A stretch of 64,000 nucleotides of DNA from Streptomyces sp. NBC_00247 (GTDB lineage: Bacteria; Actinomycetota; Actinomycetes; Streptomycetales; Streptomycetaceae), in NCBI RefSeq assembly GCF_036188265.1, contig NZ_CP108093.1, positions 5,724,001 through 5,788,000 on the forward strand. The letters are read 5' to 3'. Position numbers and translations under genes: made by a program. Position 1 is the first letter of the stretch; the number at the start of each line of letters is the position of its first letter. Below are positions 34,278-42,636 of the stretch, piece by piece. A model generated the notes under the pieces. It had not been told where the DNA came from and did no database searches. It was given only the letters and a program-made list of their open reading frames with translations.

Positions 34278-34981
34278 CCGGCCGCGCCGGGGCAGCGCCC
34301 ACGGGCGGGACGCGCGCCGCGCGGGCGGCCCGGGCCGCGCCCCTGCTGCTCGCCGGGTACCTGGTGCTGTCCGCAGCCGACCTGGGCGGGCTGCTGGCCG
34401 GGGCGGACACCGCCCACCTTCTCGCCAAACCGCTGCTGATGCCGGTGCTCGCCGCGTACGCCGCCGTCCGGGGCGGGCCCCGGTGGCTGATCGCCGCGCT
34501 GCTCTTCGGATGGGGCGGCGACGTGGCCCTGATGGTGGACCACGACACCGCCTTCCTCCTCGGCATGGGCTCCTTCGCCGCCGGACACCTCTGCTACCTC
34601 CGGCTTTTCGGCCGCGCGCGGGCCTCACGGACGGCGGGCTGCGTCTACGCGGCCCTGCTCGCCGCCGTCCTGGTGGCGATGTGGGGCGACCTGCCGGCCG
34701 GGATGCGCCTGCCGATGACCGGGTACAGCCTGCTGCTCGCCACCATGGCCTGGCGCTCCGGCGCCCTCGGCCGGTACGCCGCCGCAGGCGGGGCGCTCTT
34801 CCTGCTCTCCGACTCGCTGATCGCCACCGGGGTCGCCGACTGGCCGCAGCCGCCCGCCCACGACTTCCTCGTCATGCTCACCTACATCGCCGCCCAGCTC
34901 CTGCTCACCACCGGAGCGGTCGGGGGCGTACGGGGGCCCAGGGCGGCGGGGGCGTACCGTGGAAAGGTTGAAACCGTCTGA
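34274..34981 (+). CDS. YhhN/TMEM86-family lysoplasmalogenase-like protein
   Basis: 235 residues with about eight membrane helices and the family motifs AKPLLMPVLAAYA, LLFGWGGDVALM, FAAGHLCYLRLF and LFLLSDSLIA. The conserved acidic residues (GDV, SDS) are present. TMEM86 enzymes hydrolyse the vinyl-ether bond of lysoplasmalogens, releasing a fatty aldehyde. ATG at 34274 overlaps the AGMO-like stop, so the two are translationally coupled. Confidence 0.85.
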   Translation: MTGRAGAAPTGGTRAARAARAAPLLLAGYLVLSAADLGGLLAGADTAHLLAKPLLMPVLAAYAAVRGGPRWLIAALLFGWGGDVALMVDHDTAFLLGMGSFAAGHLCYLRLFGRARASRTAGCVYAALLAAVLVAMWGDLPAGMRLPMTGYSLLLATMAWRSGALGRYAAAGGALFLLSDSLIATGVADWPQPPAHDFLVMLTYIAAQLLLTTGAVGGVRGPRAAGAYRGKVETV

Positions 34982-35000
34982 AACCAGCGAGGACCCCCAC

Positions 35001-36044
35001 ATGCGCGCCACCGTCATCCACGCCCCGCACGACATCCGGGTGGAGGACGTGCCCGACCCGGTCGTCCAGCAGCCCACCGACGCGGTGGTACGGGTGCTGC
35101 GCGCCTGCATCTGCGGCAGCGACCTGTGGGCCTACCGCGGCGAGTCCGCCCGCAAGCCCGGCCAGCGCATAGGCCACGAGTTCCTCGGCATCGTCGAGCA
35201 GGCCGGCTCCGACGTCACCGGGTTCCGGGCCGGCGACCTCGTCGTCGCCCCCTTCGTCTGGTCGGACGGCACCTGCGCCTACTGCGCCGACGGCCTCCAC
35301 ACCTCCTGCCCGCAGGGCGGGTTCTGGGGTTCCGAGGGCTCCGACGGCGGCCAGGGCGAGGCCGTCCGCGTCCCCTTCGCCGACGGCACCCTCGTCAAGC
35401 TCCCCGCCGAGGCCGCCTCGGACGACCGGCTGCTCACCGCGCTGCTGGCCCTCTCCGACGTCCTGGGCACCGGCCACCACGCCGCCGTGGGCGCCGGGGT
35501 GAAGCCCGGTTCCACCGTCGCGGTCGTCGGTGACGGCGCGGTCGGCCTCTGCGGCGTCATGGCCGCCAAACGCCTCGGCGCCGACCGGATCATCGCGCTC
35601 GGCCGCCACACCGCCCGTACCGACATCGCCCGCGCCTTCGGCGCCACCGACGTCGTCGCGGCGCGGGGCGAGGAGGCCGTGGCCGCCGTGCGTGAGCTGA
35701 CCGGCGGCGCCGGCGCCCACAGCGTCATCGAGGCCGTCGGCACCGAGCAGTCCATGCGGACCGCCTTCGGGATCGCCCGCGACGGCGGGGCGGTCGGCTA
35801 CGTCGGCGTCCCGCACGGCAGCGGCACCGGCCTGGACCTCGGCGACATGTTCAACCGCAACGTCGCCCTGCGCGGCGGGGTCGCCCCGGTCCGCGCCTAC
35901 ATCCCCGAGCTGCTCCCCGACGTGCTGGACGGCACCATCGACCCGTCGCCCGTCTTCGACCTGGCGGTGGGTCTGGACGAGGTGCCCGCCGGATACCGGG
36001 CGATGGACGAGCGCACCGCGCTGAAGGTCCTCGTCAAGCCGTAG
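35001..36044 (+). CDS. zinc-dependent alcohol dehydrogenase (MDR family)
   Basis: 347 residues, ATG at 35001 with GAGGA seven bases upstream and 19 bp after the YhhN stop. Catalytic zinc ligands ACICGSDLW and GHEFLGIVE. The structural zinc lobe is reduced (GTCAYCADGLHTSC). Rossmann motif VVGDGAVGLCG (about 175-185). It oxidises an alcohol or reduces an aldehyde with NAD(P). Its place after two lipid ether-cleaving candidates suggests fatty aldehydes, but quinone oxidoreductase or sugar alcohol roles remain open. Confidence 0.9.
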   Translation: MRATVIHAPHDIRVEDVPDPVVQQPTDAVVRVLRACICGSDLWAYRGESARKPGQRIGHEFLGIVEQAGSDVTGFRAGDLVVAPFVWSDGTCAYCADGLHTSCPQGGFWGSEGSDGGQGEAVRVPFADGTLVKLPAEAASDDRLLTALLALSDVLGTGHHAAVGAGVKPGSTVAVVGDGAVGLCGVMAAKRLGADRIIALGRHTARTDIARAFGATDVVAARGEEAVAAVRELTGGAGAHSVIEAVGTEQSMRTAFGIARDGGAVGYVGVPHGSGTGLDLGDMFNRNVALRGGVAPVRAYIPELLPDVLDGTIDPSPVFDLAVGLDEVPAGYRAMDERTALKVLVKP

Positions 36045-36107
36045 GGACACGCGGGGGAGGGACCGGGACGCGTTCGCCCGGCCCCTCCCCGTGTCACGCC
36101 GCGCCGG

Positions 36108-37631
36108 TCAGAAGCGGACCGCGTCCAGCGCGTCCACGTTCCCGGCTCCGTAGAAGCCGTTGTACGCCTTGCCGCCCTCGCAGACCGCGTCGACGGTGCC
36201 GTCGCTGTCGATGTCGTACGGTGCTCCGCACGCGGTGGCGTCGGCCTCCAGGGCCAGCAGCGCCTTCACCGCGGCGGCCGAGGCGTGCGGGTGCCGCGAC
36301 TTGATCAGGGCAACGACGCCGACGACGTGCGGGGTCGCCATCGACGTACCGGCCTTGTAGTTGTAGCCGCCGCCGACCCCCGTGGAGAGGATGAGGCCAC
36401 TGGTCGCCGGGGCGTCGGGCCGCTGGTAGACCGTCGAGTCACCACCGGGGGCGGCCACGTCGATCACGCCGTAACCGTAGTTCGAGTACGACGACTTGAG
36501 GCCCTTGGCCCCCGTCGCGGAGACGGTCACCACGCCCGGCAGCATCGACGGAATGTCGAGGCAGGTGCGCGGGTCGATGACGCGGTCCTCGGTGACGGTG
36601 TCATTGGGGCTCGTGGAGTCCTCGATGGAGTCGGCGGCCAGGTCGTGGGCGGAGTTGCCGGCCGCCGCGACGTTCACGACACCCTTGCGCTCCGCGTACC
36701 GGGTGGCCCGGCCGAGCGACTCGACCAGGGCACCCTGGTCGGGGTCGTTCTTGCAGTTGTAGAGCCACGGGTCGGTGTAGTAGCTGTTGTTCGTCACGTC
36801 GACGCCGTGCTCGGCGGCCCAGACGAAGCCGCAGACGACGGCCTCCGTGTAGAAGAACCCGTCCGTGGTCGCGACCTTGATCCCGGCGACCTTCACGCCC
36901 GGGGCCACGCCCGTGACGCCGATGCCGTTCTTCGCGGCGGCGATGGTTCCGGCGACGTGGGTGCCGTGGTCGCTCTCGCCCGCGGCGGGGCGCCAGGACC
37001 CCGGCGTCGTGTCGGGGGCGCCGGAGACGCAGTTGGCGGAGGCCGCCGCGTCGAAGTTGGGGGCGAGGTCCGGGTGGGTGTCGTCGACGCCCGTGTCGAT
37101 CACCGCGGCCGTGACGTTCCTGCTGCCCGGATTGATCTGCTGGGCCTTGTCCGCCTTGATGGCGGGCAGGTCCCACTGCAAGGGCTCCAGCGGGTCCTGG
37201 GACGCGGTCGCGGTCGCCGCCGCACCGGCCGCCTCCGCCGCCGTGAGCGGCTGCGCCGCCGCGCCGACGTCGGTGGTCGCCTGCGGGACGATCGGGTTGG
37301 TGCGCGTGGCACCGGCCGATTCGACGCCGCGCACCCGGCGGACGGTCTGGGCGAACGCGGGGTTCTGCGAGTGGACGACGAGGACGCCGATCTGGTCGTA
37401 CGCGACGACGATCGTGCCGCCGGCCTTCGCGACGGCCTTCTCGACCTGCTCGACGGTCTTGCGACTGCCTTCGGTGTTCACGACGTAACTGAGCTCCGGG
37501 CCGTCCAGCGACACGGCCGGGGCCGGGGCGGCCGAGGCGGCGGTGGCCGGCAGGACGCCGAGGGAAGCGGTGAGCGCGAGTCCTAGGGGCAGCGCGAGTG
37601 CCGTCACGCGCCTGGATGCCAGATGAGCCAT
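36108..37631 (-). CDS. secreted S8 family (subtilisin-like) serine protease
   Basis: 507 residues; ATG at 37631 with GGAGAA upstream. Signal peptide (ALALPLGLALTASLGVLPATA, cleavage near ASA-A), an I9-like propeptide (SYVVNTEGSRKTVEQVEKAV) and the subtilase domain: Asp in AAVIDTGVDDTHPDL, His in DHGTHVAGT, oxyanion Asn in AAGNSAHDL and Ser in GTSMATPHVVG. Extracellular protease, probably autoprocessed. It is preceded by a TTGATG-18-TAATTT promoter and a 5'-UTR hairpin. Confidence 0.93.
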   Translation of the reverse strand: MAHLASRRVTALALPLGLALTASLGVLPATAASAAPAPAVSLDGPELSYVVNTEGSRKTVEQVEKAVAKAGGTIVVAYDQIGVLVVHSQNPAFAQTVRRVRGVESAGATRTNPIVPQATTDVGAAAQPLTAAEAAGAAATATASQDPLEPLQWDLPAIKADKAQQINPGSRNVTAAVIDTGVDDTHPDLAPNFDAAASANCVSGAPDTTPGSWRPAAGESDHGTHVAGTIAAAKNGIGVTGVAPGVKVAGIKVATTDGFFYTEAVVCGFVWAAEHGVDVTNNSYYTDPWLYNCKNDPDQGALVESLGRATRYAERKGVVNVAAAGNSAHDLAADSIEDSTSPNDTVTEDRVIDPRTCLDIPSMLPGVVTVSATGAKGLKSSYSNYGYGVIDVAAPGGDSTVYQRPDAPATSGLILSTGVGGGYNYKAGTSMATPHVVGVVALIKSRHPHASAAAVKALLALEADATACGAPYDIDSDGTVDAVCEGGKAYNGFYGAGNVDALDAVRF

Positions 37632-37933
37632 GGGTTCTCCACATCATCCGTATCAGCCGGCCGGACACCTTGCGTGTCTGGTCGGGTACATGACCAGTGA
37701 AATTAGCGTCGATCATCGCCGCGCATCAATGAATTGAGGCAAACGAGTTCGAAGGGTGATCTCCGAGGGCCGTTCGGGGCGCTTTCCCGTCATCCCGGCG
37801 GCCGAAGAGGGGGTGAACCGCTTCGTCGCGCCGCACGTGCCGTTGTCAGGGGAGTCGCACGACCGATCCAGTGAGGTTCCCCATGAGACCGATCACGTCC
37901 CCCATCACCGCCCCCGCGTCGCGAGGAGATTCC
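37632..37933. other. divergent intergenic region (protease / DUF485)
   Basis: A 302-bp gap. On the minus strand it holds the protease promoter and a small hairpin at 37661-37681 (CCGGACAC and CTGTGTGG-like arms, one mismatch). The plus-strand half is GC-rich and shows no clear promoter or gene. Confidence 0.5.
37700..37729 (-). promoter_or_regulatory. vegetative-type promoter of the S8 protease
   Basis: Minus-strand TTGATG (37729-37724), an 18-bp spacer and TAATTT (37705-37700) lie about 70 bp before the ATG. The 5' UTR of roughly 62 bases includes the hairpin at 37661-37681. Confidence 0.55.
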
Positions 37934-38299
37934 GTGGCTACCGATGCACCGCCGCCAGAGGGCGGTACGGACACCAGTCCGGCCCAGCCCACCACCGAGG
38001 CCTACCTCGAGGTGCAGGAGAGCGCGGAGTTCGCCGAACTGCGCCACTCGCACCGGTCGTTCGCCTTCCCGCTGACCGTCGCCTTCGTCACCTGGTACCT
38101 GCTCTACGTCCTGCTCTGCAACTACGCGGGCGACTTCATGGGCACCAGGATCGTCGGCAACATCAACGTCGCGCTCGTCCTCGGACTCGCCCAGTTCGCC
38201 ACGACCTTCCTCATCGCGTGGCTCTACTCCCGCCACGCCGCCACCAAGCTCGACCCGAAGGCGGCGGCCATCAAGTCCCGTATGGAGGCCGACGCATGA
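37934..38299 (+). CDS. DUF485 membrane protein
   Basis: 121 residues from GTG at 37934, with GAGGAG upstream. A Pro/Thr-rich N-terminus, then ELRHSHRSFAFPLTVAFVTWYLLYVLLC and a second membrane helix (FATTFLIAWLYSRHA), the DUF485 pattern. DUF485 proteins are nearly always encoded just before SSS-type acetate or pyruvate symporters, as here; the stop overlaps the symporter ATG (ATGA). Probably a small subunit of the transporter. Confidence 0.9.
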   Translation: MATDAPPPEGGTDTSPAQPTTEAYLEVQESAEFAELRHSHRSFAFPLTVAFVTWYLLYVLLCNYAGDFMGTRIVGNINVALVLGLAQFATTFLIAWLYSRHAATKLDPKAAAIKSRMEADA

Positions 38300-39936
38300 G
38301 CGCCGCCCAGGTCGCGCACCCCGTCGTCCAGCTCGCCGCCGAAGGCGCGAGCGACCACCGGACGCTGATCATCACCCTCTTCGCGGTCTTCGTCGTCGCG
38401 ACCCTCTTCATCACCGTGTGGGCCGGGCGCCAGACCAAGAGCGCCGCCGACTTCTACGCGGGCGGACGCCAGTTCACCGGCTTCCAGAACGGACTCGCCG
38501 TCTCCGGCGACTACATGTCCGCCGCGTCCTTCCTCGGCATCGCCGGAGCCATCGCGCTCTTCGGCTACGACGGCTTCCTCTACTCCATCGGCTTCCTGGT
38601 CGCCTGGCTCGTCGCCCTGCTCCTGGTCGCCGAACCCCTGCGCAACTCCGGCCGCTACACGATGGGCGACGTCCTCGCCTACCGCATGCGCCAGCGCCCC
38701 GTACGAACCGCCGCCGGCGCCTCCACCATCGTCGTCTCGATCTTCTACCTGCTCGCCCAGATGGCCGGCGCCGGTGTGCTCGTCTCGCTGCTGCTCGGCA
38801 TCACCAGCGACGGCGGGAAGATCGCCATCGTCGCCCTGGTCGGCCTGCTCATGATCGTCTACGTCACCATCGGCGGCATGAAGGGCACCACCTGGGTGCA
38901 GATGGTCAAGGCCGTCCTGCTCATCGCGGGCACCCTGCTCATCACCTTCCTGATCCTGCTGAAGTTCCACTTCAACATCTCGGACCTGCTGGGCACCGCC
39001 GCCACCAACAGCGGCAAGGGCCACGCCTTCCTGGAACCCGGCCTGAAGTACGGTGCCACCGGGACCTCGAAGCTGGACTTCCTCTCCCTCGGCATCGCCC
39101 TGGTCCTCGGCACCGCCGGACTCCCGCACATCCTGATCCGCTTCTACACCGTGCCCACCGCCAAGGCCGCCCGTAAGTCCGTCAACTGGGCCATCGGCAT
39201 CATCGGCGCCTTCTACCTGATGACGATCGTGCTCGGCTTCGGTGCCGCCGCGCTGCTCAAGCCGGACGACATCGTCGCCTCGAACAAGGCGGGCAACACC
39301 GCGGCCCCGCTGGCAGCCCTGGAGATCGGCGGCGGCGCCGGATCCACCGGCGGCGCCGTACTGCTCGCGGTGATCTCCGCCGTCGCCTTCGCCACCATCC
39401 TCGCCGTGGTCGCCGGGCTCACCCTGGCGTCCTCGTCGTCCTTCGCCCACGACATCTACGCCAACGTCATCCGCAAGGGGAAGGCGACGGAGAAGGAGGA
39501 GGTCCGCGCCGCCAAGTGGGCCACCGTCGCCATCGGCATCGTCTCCATCGGCCTCGGCGCCATGGCCCGCGACCTCAACGTGGCCGGACTGGTCGCCCTG
39601 GCCTTCGCCGTCGCCGCCTCCGCCAACCTGCCGACGATCCTCTACAGCCTCTTCTGGAAGCGGTTCACCACCCAGGGCGCTCTCTGGTCCATCTACGGCG
39701 GGCTCGCCTCCTCCGTCCTGCTGGTGCTCTTCTCGCCGGTCGTCTCCTCCAAGCCGTCCTCGATGTTCCCGGACGTCGACTTCGCCTGGTTCCCCCTGGA
39801 GAACCCCGGCCTGATCTCCATCCCGCTGGGCTTCCTGCTCGGCCTGGTCGGCTCCCTGCTCTCCAAGGAGGAGCCCGACAAGGGCAAGTACGCCGAGCTG
39901 GAGGTCAAGTCCCTCACCGGTGTCGCCGCGCACTGA
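38296..39936 (+). CDS. SSS family cation/acetate (monocarboxylate) symporter
   Basis: 546 residues, ATG at 38296. Thirteen or so membrane helices. ActP/MctC-like signatures: SAADFYAGGRQFTGFQNGLA, VSGDYMSAASFLGIAGAIAL, GRYTMGDVLAYR and LTLASSSSFAHDIYANVIRKGK. It takes up acetate, propionate or pyruvate with Na+ or H+. Coupled to the DUF485 gene. Confidence 0.92.
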   Translation: MSAAQVAHPVVQLAAEGASDHRTLIITLFAVFVVATLFITVWAGRQTKSAADFYAGGRQFTGFQNGLAVSGDYMSAASFLGIAGAIALFGYDGFLYSIGFLVAWLVALLLVAEPLRNSGRYTMGDVLAYRMRQRPVRTAAGASTIVVSIFYLLAQMAGAGVLVSLLLGITSDGGKIAIVALVGLLMIVYVTIGGMKGTTWVQMVKAVLLIAGTLLITFLILLKFHFNISDLLGTAATNSGKGHAFLEPGLKYGATGTSKLDFLSLGIALVLGTAGLPHILIRFYTVPTAKAARKSVNWAIGIIGAFYLMTIVLGFGAAALLKPDDIVASNKAGNTAAPLAALEIGGGAGSTGGAVLLAVISAVAFATILAVVAGLTLASSSSFAHDIYANVIRKGKATEKEEVRAAKWATVAIGIVSIGLGAMARDLNVAGLVALAFAVAASANLPTILYSLFWKRFTTQGALWSIYGGLASSVLLVLFSPVVSSKPSSMFPDVDFAWFPLENPGLISIPLGFLLGLVGSLLSKEEPDKGKYAELEVKSLTGVAAH

Positions 39937-40135
39937 GCCAGGAAAGTTCACACAAGCGTGCGGATTCGGCACGCCCTCCCGCGCCGGTCGCGTCGTAAAG
40001 TCCTCATGACGTGACCGGCGCGGTCGTGCGGCCACCGTGCGCGGGGCCCGACCGCCCGGCTCGCGTACTCTCGGAAGAGAGAAGAGCCAGGACCGCATCA
40101 CGGATTTCCGTGAAAGTCATCGGGGGAGGGTGCAC

Positions 40136-41125
40136 ATGCTCATCGACACCTACGACCGGGTCGCCACCGACCTTCGTGTCTCCCTGACCGACAAATGCAA
40201 TCTCCGCTGCACCTACTGCATGCCCGAAGAGGGACTCCAGTGGCTCGGCAAGAGCGAGCTGCTCAGCGACGAGGAGATCGTCCGGCTCGTCCGGATCAGC
40301 GTCGAGCTGCTCGGCATCACCGAGGTGCGGTTCACCGGTGGCGAGCCCCTGCTCCGCCCCGGCCTGGTGGGCATCGTCGAGCAGTGCGCCGCTCTGACGC
40401 CCCGCCCCAGGATGTCCCTCACCACCAACGGCATCGGGCTGGGGCGCACCGCCGCCGCCCTCAGGGCCGCCGGGCTCGACCGGGTCAACGTCTCCCTGGA
40501 CACCCTGCGGCCGGACGTCTTCAAGACGCTGACCCGCCGCGACCGCCACCGGGACGTGCTGGACGGACTCGCCGCCGCGCACGAGGCGGGCCTCGCCCCC
40601 GTCAAGGTCAACTCCGTGCTGATGCCCGGACTCAACGATGACGAGGCCCCCGAACTCCTCGCCTGGGCCGTCGAGCACGGCTACGAACTCCGCTTCATCG
40701 AGCAGATGCCACTGGACGCCCAGCACGGCTGGAAGCGCGACGGAATGATCACCGCCGGTGACATCCTCGCCTCGCTGCGCACCCGCTTCACGCTCACCGC
40801 CGAGGACGACGGGGCACGCGGCTCCGCCCCCGCGGAACGCTGGACCGTGGACGGCGGCCCGCACCGCGTCGGGGTCATCGCCTCGGTGACCCGTCCGTTC
40901 TGCCGGGCCTGCGACCGCACCCGGCTCACCGCCGACGGACAGGTCCGCACCTGCCTCTTCGCCCGCGAGGAGACCGACCTGCGGACCGCGCTGCGCTCCG
41001 GCGCGGCGGACGAGGAGATCGCCCGGCTCTGGCGCGTCGCCATGTGGGGCAAGAAGGCGGGCTCGGGCCTGGACGACCCGTCGTTCCTCCAGCCCGACCG
41101 GCCGATGTCGTCGATCGGCGGCTGA
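40136..41125 (+). CDS. moaA: GTP 3',8-cyclase (molybdenum cofactor synthesis)
   Basis: 329 residues, ATG at 40136 preceded by GGGAGG. A radical SAM enzyme: the first cluster CNLRCTYC (about 20-27), TGGEPLLR and SLTTNG. The second cluster is at the C-terminal CRACDRTRLTADGQVRTC, and the protein ends in the required Gly-Gly. It converts GTP to 3',8-cH2GTP with MoaC in molybdopterin synthesis. No other moa gene lies in the window. A GC-rich hairpin follows at 41137-41159. Confidence 0.95.
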   Translation: MLIDTYDRVATDLRVSLTDKCNLRCTYCMPEEGLQWLGKSELLSDEEIVRLVRISVELLGITEVRFTGGEPLLRPGLVGIVEQCAALTPRPRMSLTTNGIGLGRTAAALRAAGLDRVNVSLDTLRPDVFKTLTRRDRHRDVLDGLAAAHEAGLAPVKVNSVLMPGLNDDEAPELLAWAVEHGYELRFIEQMPLDAQHGWKRDGMITAGDILASLRTRFTLTAEDDGARGSAPAERWTVDGGPHRVGVIASVTRPFCRACDRTRLTADGQVRTCLFAREETDLRTALRSGAADEEIARLWRVAMWGKKAGSGLDDPSFLQPDRPMSSIGG

Positions 41126-41136
41126 CCGGCCGATGC

Positions 41137-41159
41137 CGCCGGCCGACGGCCGGCCGGCG
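41137..41159 (+). terminator. hairpin after moaA
   Basis: CGCCGGCCG (41137-41145) pairs with 41151-41159 around a 5-base loop, 12 bases after the moaA stop; no T-tract. Possible terminator. Confidence 0.4.
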
Positions 41160-41191
41160 TACCGGACACGGGCCCACGGCCCTGCGGGCGT

Positions 41192-41437
41192 TCAGCCCTC
41201 CGCCGGGGCCTCCCAGTCGGCCAGCGGCACGACGTCCTTGAGGAAACCGCGTACGCCCAGGAACTGCGACAGGTGCTCACGGTGCTCCTCGCAGGCCAGC
41301 CAGGTCTTGCGGCGCTCCGGGGTGTGCAGCTTGGGGTTGTTCCAGGCGAGCACCCATACCGCGTCCGCGCGGCAGCCCTTGGCGGAACAGACGGGCGCAC
41401 CGGTGTCGCTCTCGGCGGAAGTCAGGGGGAAGTTCAC
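41192..41437 (-). CDS. small conserved protein with Cys pairs
   Basis: 81 residues from a GTG at 41437, where TAGGGT seven bases upstream would allow a leaderless start; GTG at 41446 is an alternative. It has CSAKGC near the N-terminus and WLACEEHREHL, a likely zinc site, with an aromatic core (AVWVLAWNNPKLH). No known function; it ends in DWEAPAEG. Confidence 0.65.
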   Translation of the reverse strand: MNFPLTSAESDTGAPVCSAKGCRADAVWVLAWNNPKLHTPERRKTWLACEEHREHLSQFLGVRGFLKDVVPLADWEAPAEG

Positions 41438-41493
41438 GGCCTCCACCCTAAGACAGCCGGTGCGGCGCTCTCCTCGCGCGTCCGGAGGGCGAG

Positions 41494-41537
41494 AAAAAAC
41501 GACGCCGAGCAGCCACGGGGGGAGCTGCTCGGCGTCG
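41494..41537 (-). terminator. strong minus-strand terminator with T-tract
   Basis: A perfect 14-bp stem (41500-41513 with 41524-41537, 10-base loop). On the minus strand it is followed by six T. It ends the DUF3099 transcript. A true U-tract terminator is unusual in this GC-rich genome. Confidence 0.85.
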
Positions 41538-41658
41538 GTCTCTCGCTCCGACGGGGGATGCGGAGCGTACGAAGGAGTATGTCACGCACACCCTGTCGCG
41601 GTGCACCCGAACTCCATGATTGAACTGAGGTTTTCCTGAGCTCCGCGGACGGTGAACC

Positions 41659-42081
41659 TCATCCGTGCTCGTGCGGATACCGGGGGCGACCGTCCGCGCC
41701 GAAGGCGCTGTCCGCGCCCGTTCCGGCGTGGTTCCCGGCCCCCGTTCCCGGGTCGGCCGAGGCGCCGGCTGCCACCCCGGACCCCGGCTCCAGAGCAGGC
41801 CGCACGGGTGCGGGCACGAAGGTGGACGGCAGTGAAGGGGCGTTCTCCCGGCCCGCGTTGGCGACGACCACTGCCACGTACGGCAGCAGCAGGCCCAGGG
41901 CCAGCGCCACCATCGAGATGTGCCGCTCGACGTTCCAGAGGACGGCCGCGAGGATCACCGACACCGTCCGCACGGACATCGAGATCACGTACCGTCGCTG
42001 CCGGCCGCGCACGTCGTCGGCCAGTCCCTGCCGGGCCCCCGTGATCCGGAAGACCTCCGCGTCGTCCCGCTTGCCCCTCAT
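41659..42081 (-). CDS. DUF3099 membrane protein
   Basis: 140 residues, ATG at 42081. N-terminal RITGARQGLADDVRGRQRRYVISM leads into two membrane helices (TVSVILAAVLW and MVALALGLLLPYVAVVVANA), the DUF3099 pattern of actinobacteria. A disordered Pro/Ala/Gly tail follows. Function unknown. Confidence 0.85.
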   Translation of the reverse strand: MRGKRDDAEVFRITGARQGLADDVRGRQRRYVISMSVRTVSVILAAVLWNVERHISMVALALGLLLPYVAVVVANAGRENAPSLPSTFVPAPVRPALEPGSGVAAGASADPGTGAGNHAGTGADSAFGADGRPRYPHEHG

Positions 42082-42291
42082 GTTCCCACCGCCTGCTCGC
42101 TGTGCCGGACGCCTCGGACCGGACCGCTCCCAAGGTACGCCCGGCACGCTCCGCGAACGAGACCGGGTGGGCCGGCCGCACACCTTCCGGCCGCGGGTTC
42201 CGCCCGTACGGAAGCGCCCGGCGTGCGCCACGGGTCCCCGCACACGAGACTTGGGCGCGTACCCGCATGACGCGCAGTTCGAGGAGGCGGT

Positions 42292-42570
42292 ATGAGCTGG
42301 TTGTGGGCGATCATCGTGGGCCTGGTGCTGGGGCTGATCGCGAAGGCGATCCTGCCCGGCAAGCAGGACATCCCTCTGTGGCTGACGACCGTGTTCGGCA
42401 TCATCGGCAGCATCCTCGGTAACGCCGTCGCGGCGTGGATCGGCGTCGAGGACACCAAAGGCATCGACTGGATCCGGCACGTGCTCCAGTTGATCGGCGC
42501 GGTGGCGGTGGTCGGTGTCGGTGACGTCGTCTGGCAGTCGATCCGAGGCCACGGCAAACAGAGGACCTGA
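42292..42570 (+). CDS. GlsB/YeaQ/YmgE family membrane protein
   Basis: 92 residues, ATG with GAGGAGG just upstream. Three Gly-rich helices and the family core LGLIAKAILPGKQDIP, TTVFGIIGSILGNAVA. These small transglycosylase-associated-like proteins belong to envelope stress sets. Its transcript ends in the large palindrome just downstream. Confidence 0.88.
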   Translation: MSWLWAIIVGLVLGLIAKAILPGKQDIPLWLTTVFGIIGSILGNAVAAWIGVEDTKGIDWIRHVLQLIGAVAVVGVGDVVWQSIRGHGKQRT

Positions 42571-42572
42571 CC

Positions 42573-42630
42573 CCGCACACGGCGAAGGCCGGGCACGCGA
42601 CGTCGCGTGCCCGGCCTTCGCCGTGTGCGG
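42573..42630. terminator. 58-bp perfect palindrome, bidirectional terminator
   Basis: Bases 42573-42601 and 42602-42630 are exact reverse complements, with no unpaired loop bases beyond those needed for a turn. It lies between the convergent GlsB and tyrS genes, starting 3 bp after the GlsB stop and ending 7 bp before the tyrS stop. A long stem without a T-tract is typical of Streptomyces terminators. Confidence 0.9.
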
Positions 42631-42636
42631 AAGGCG

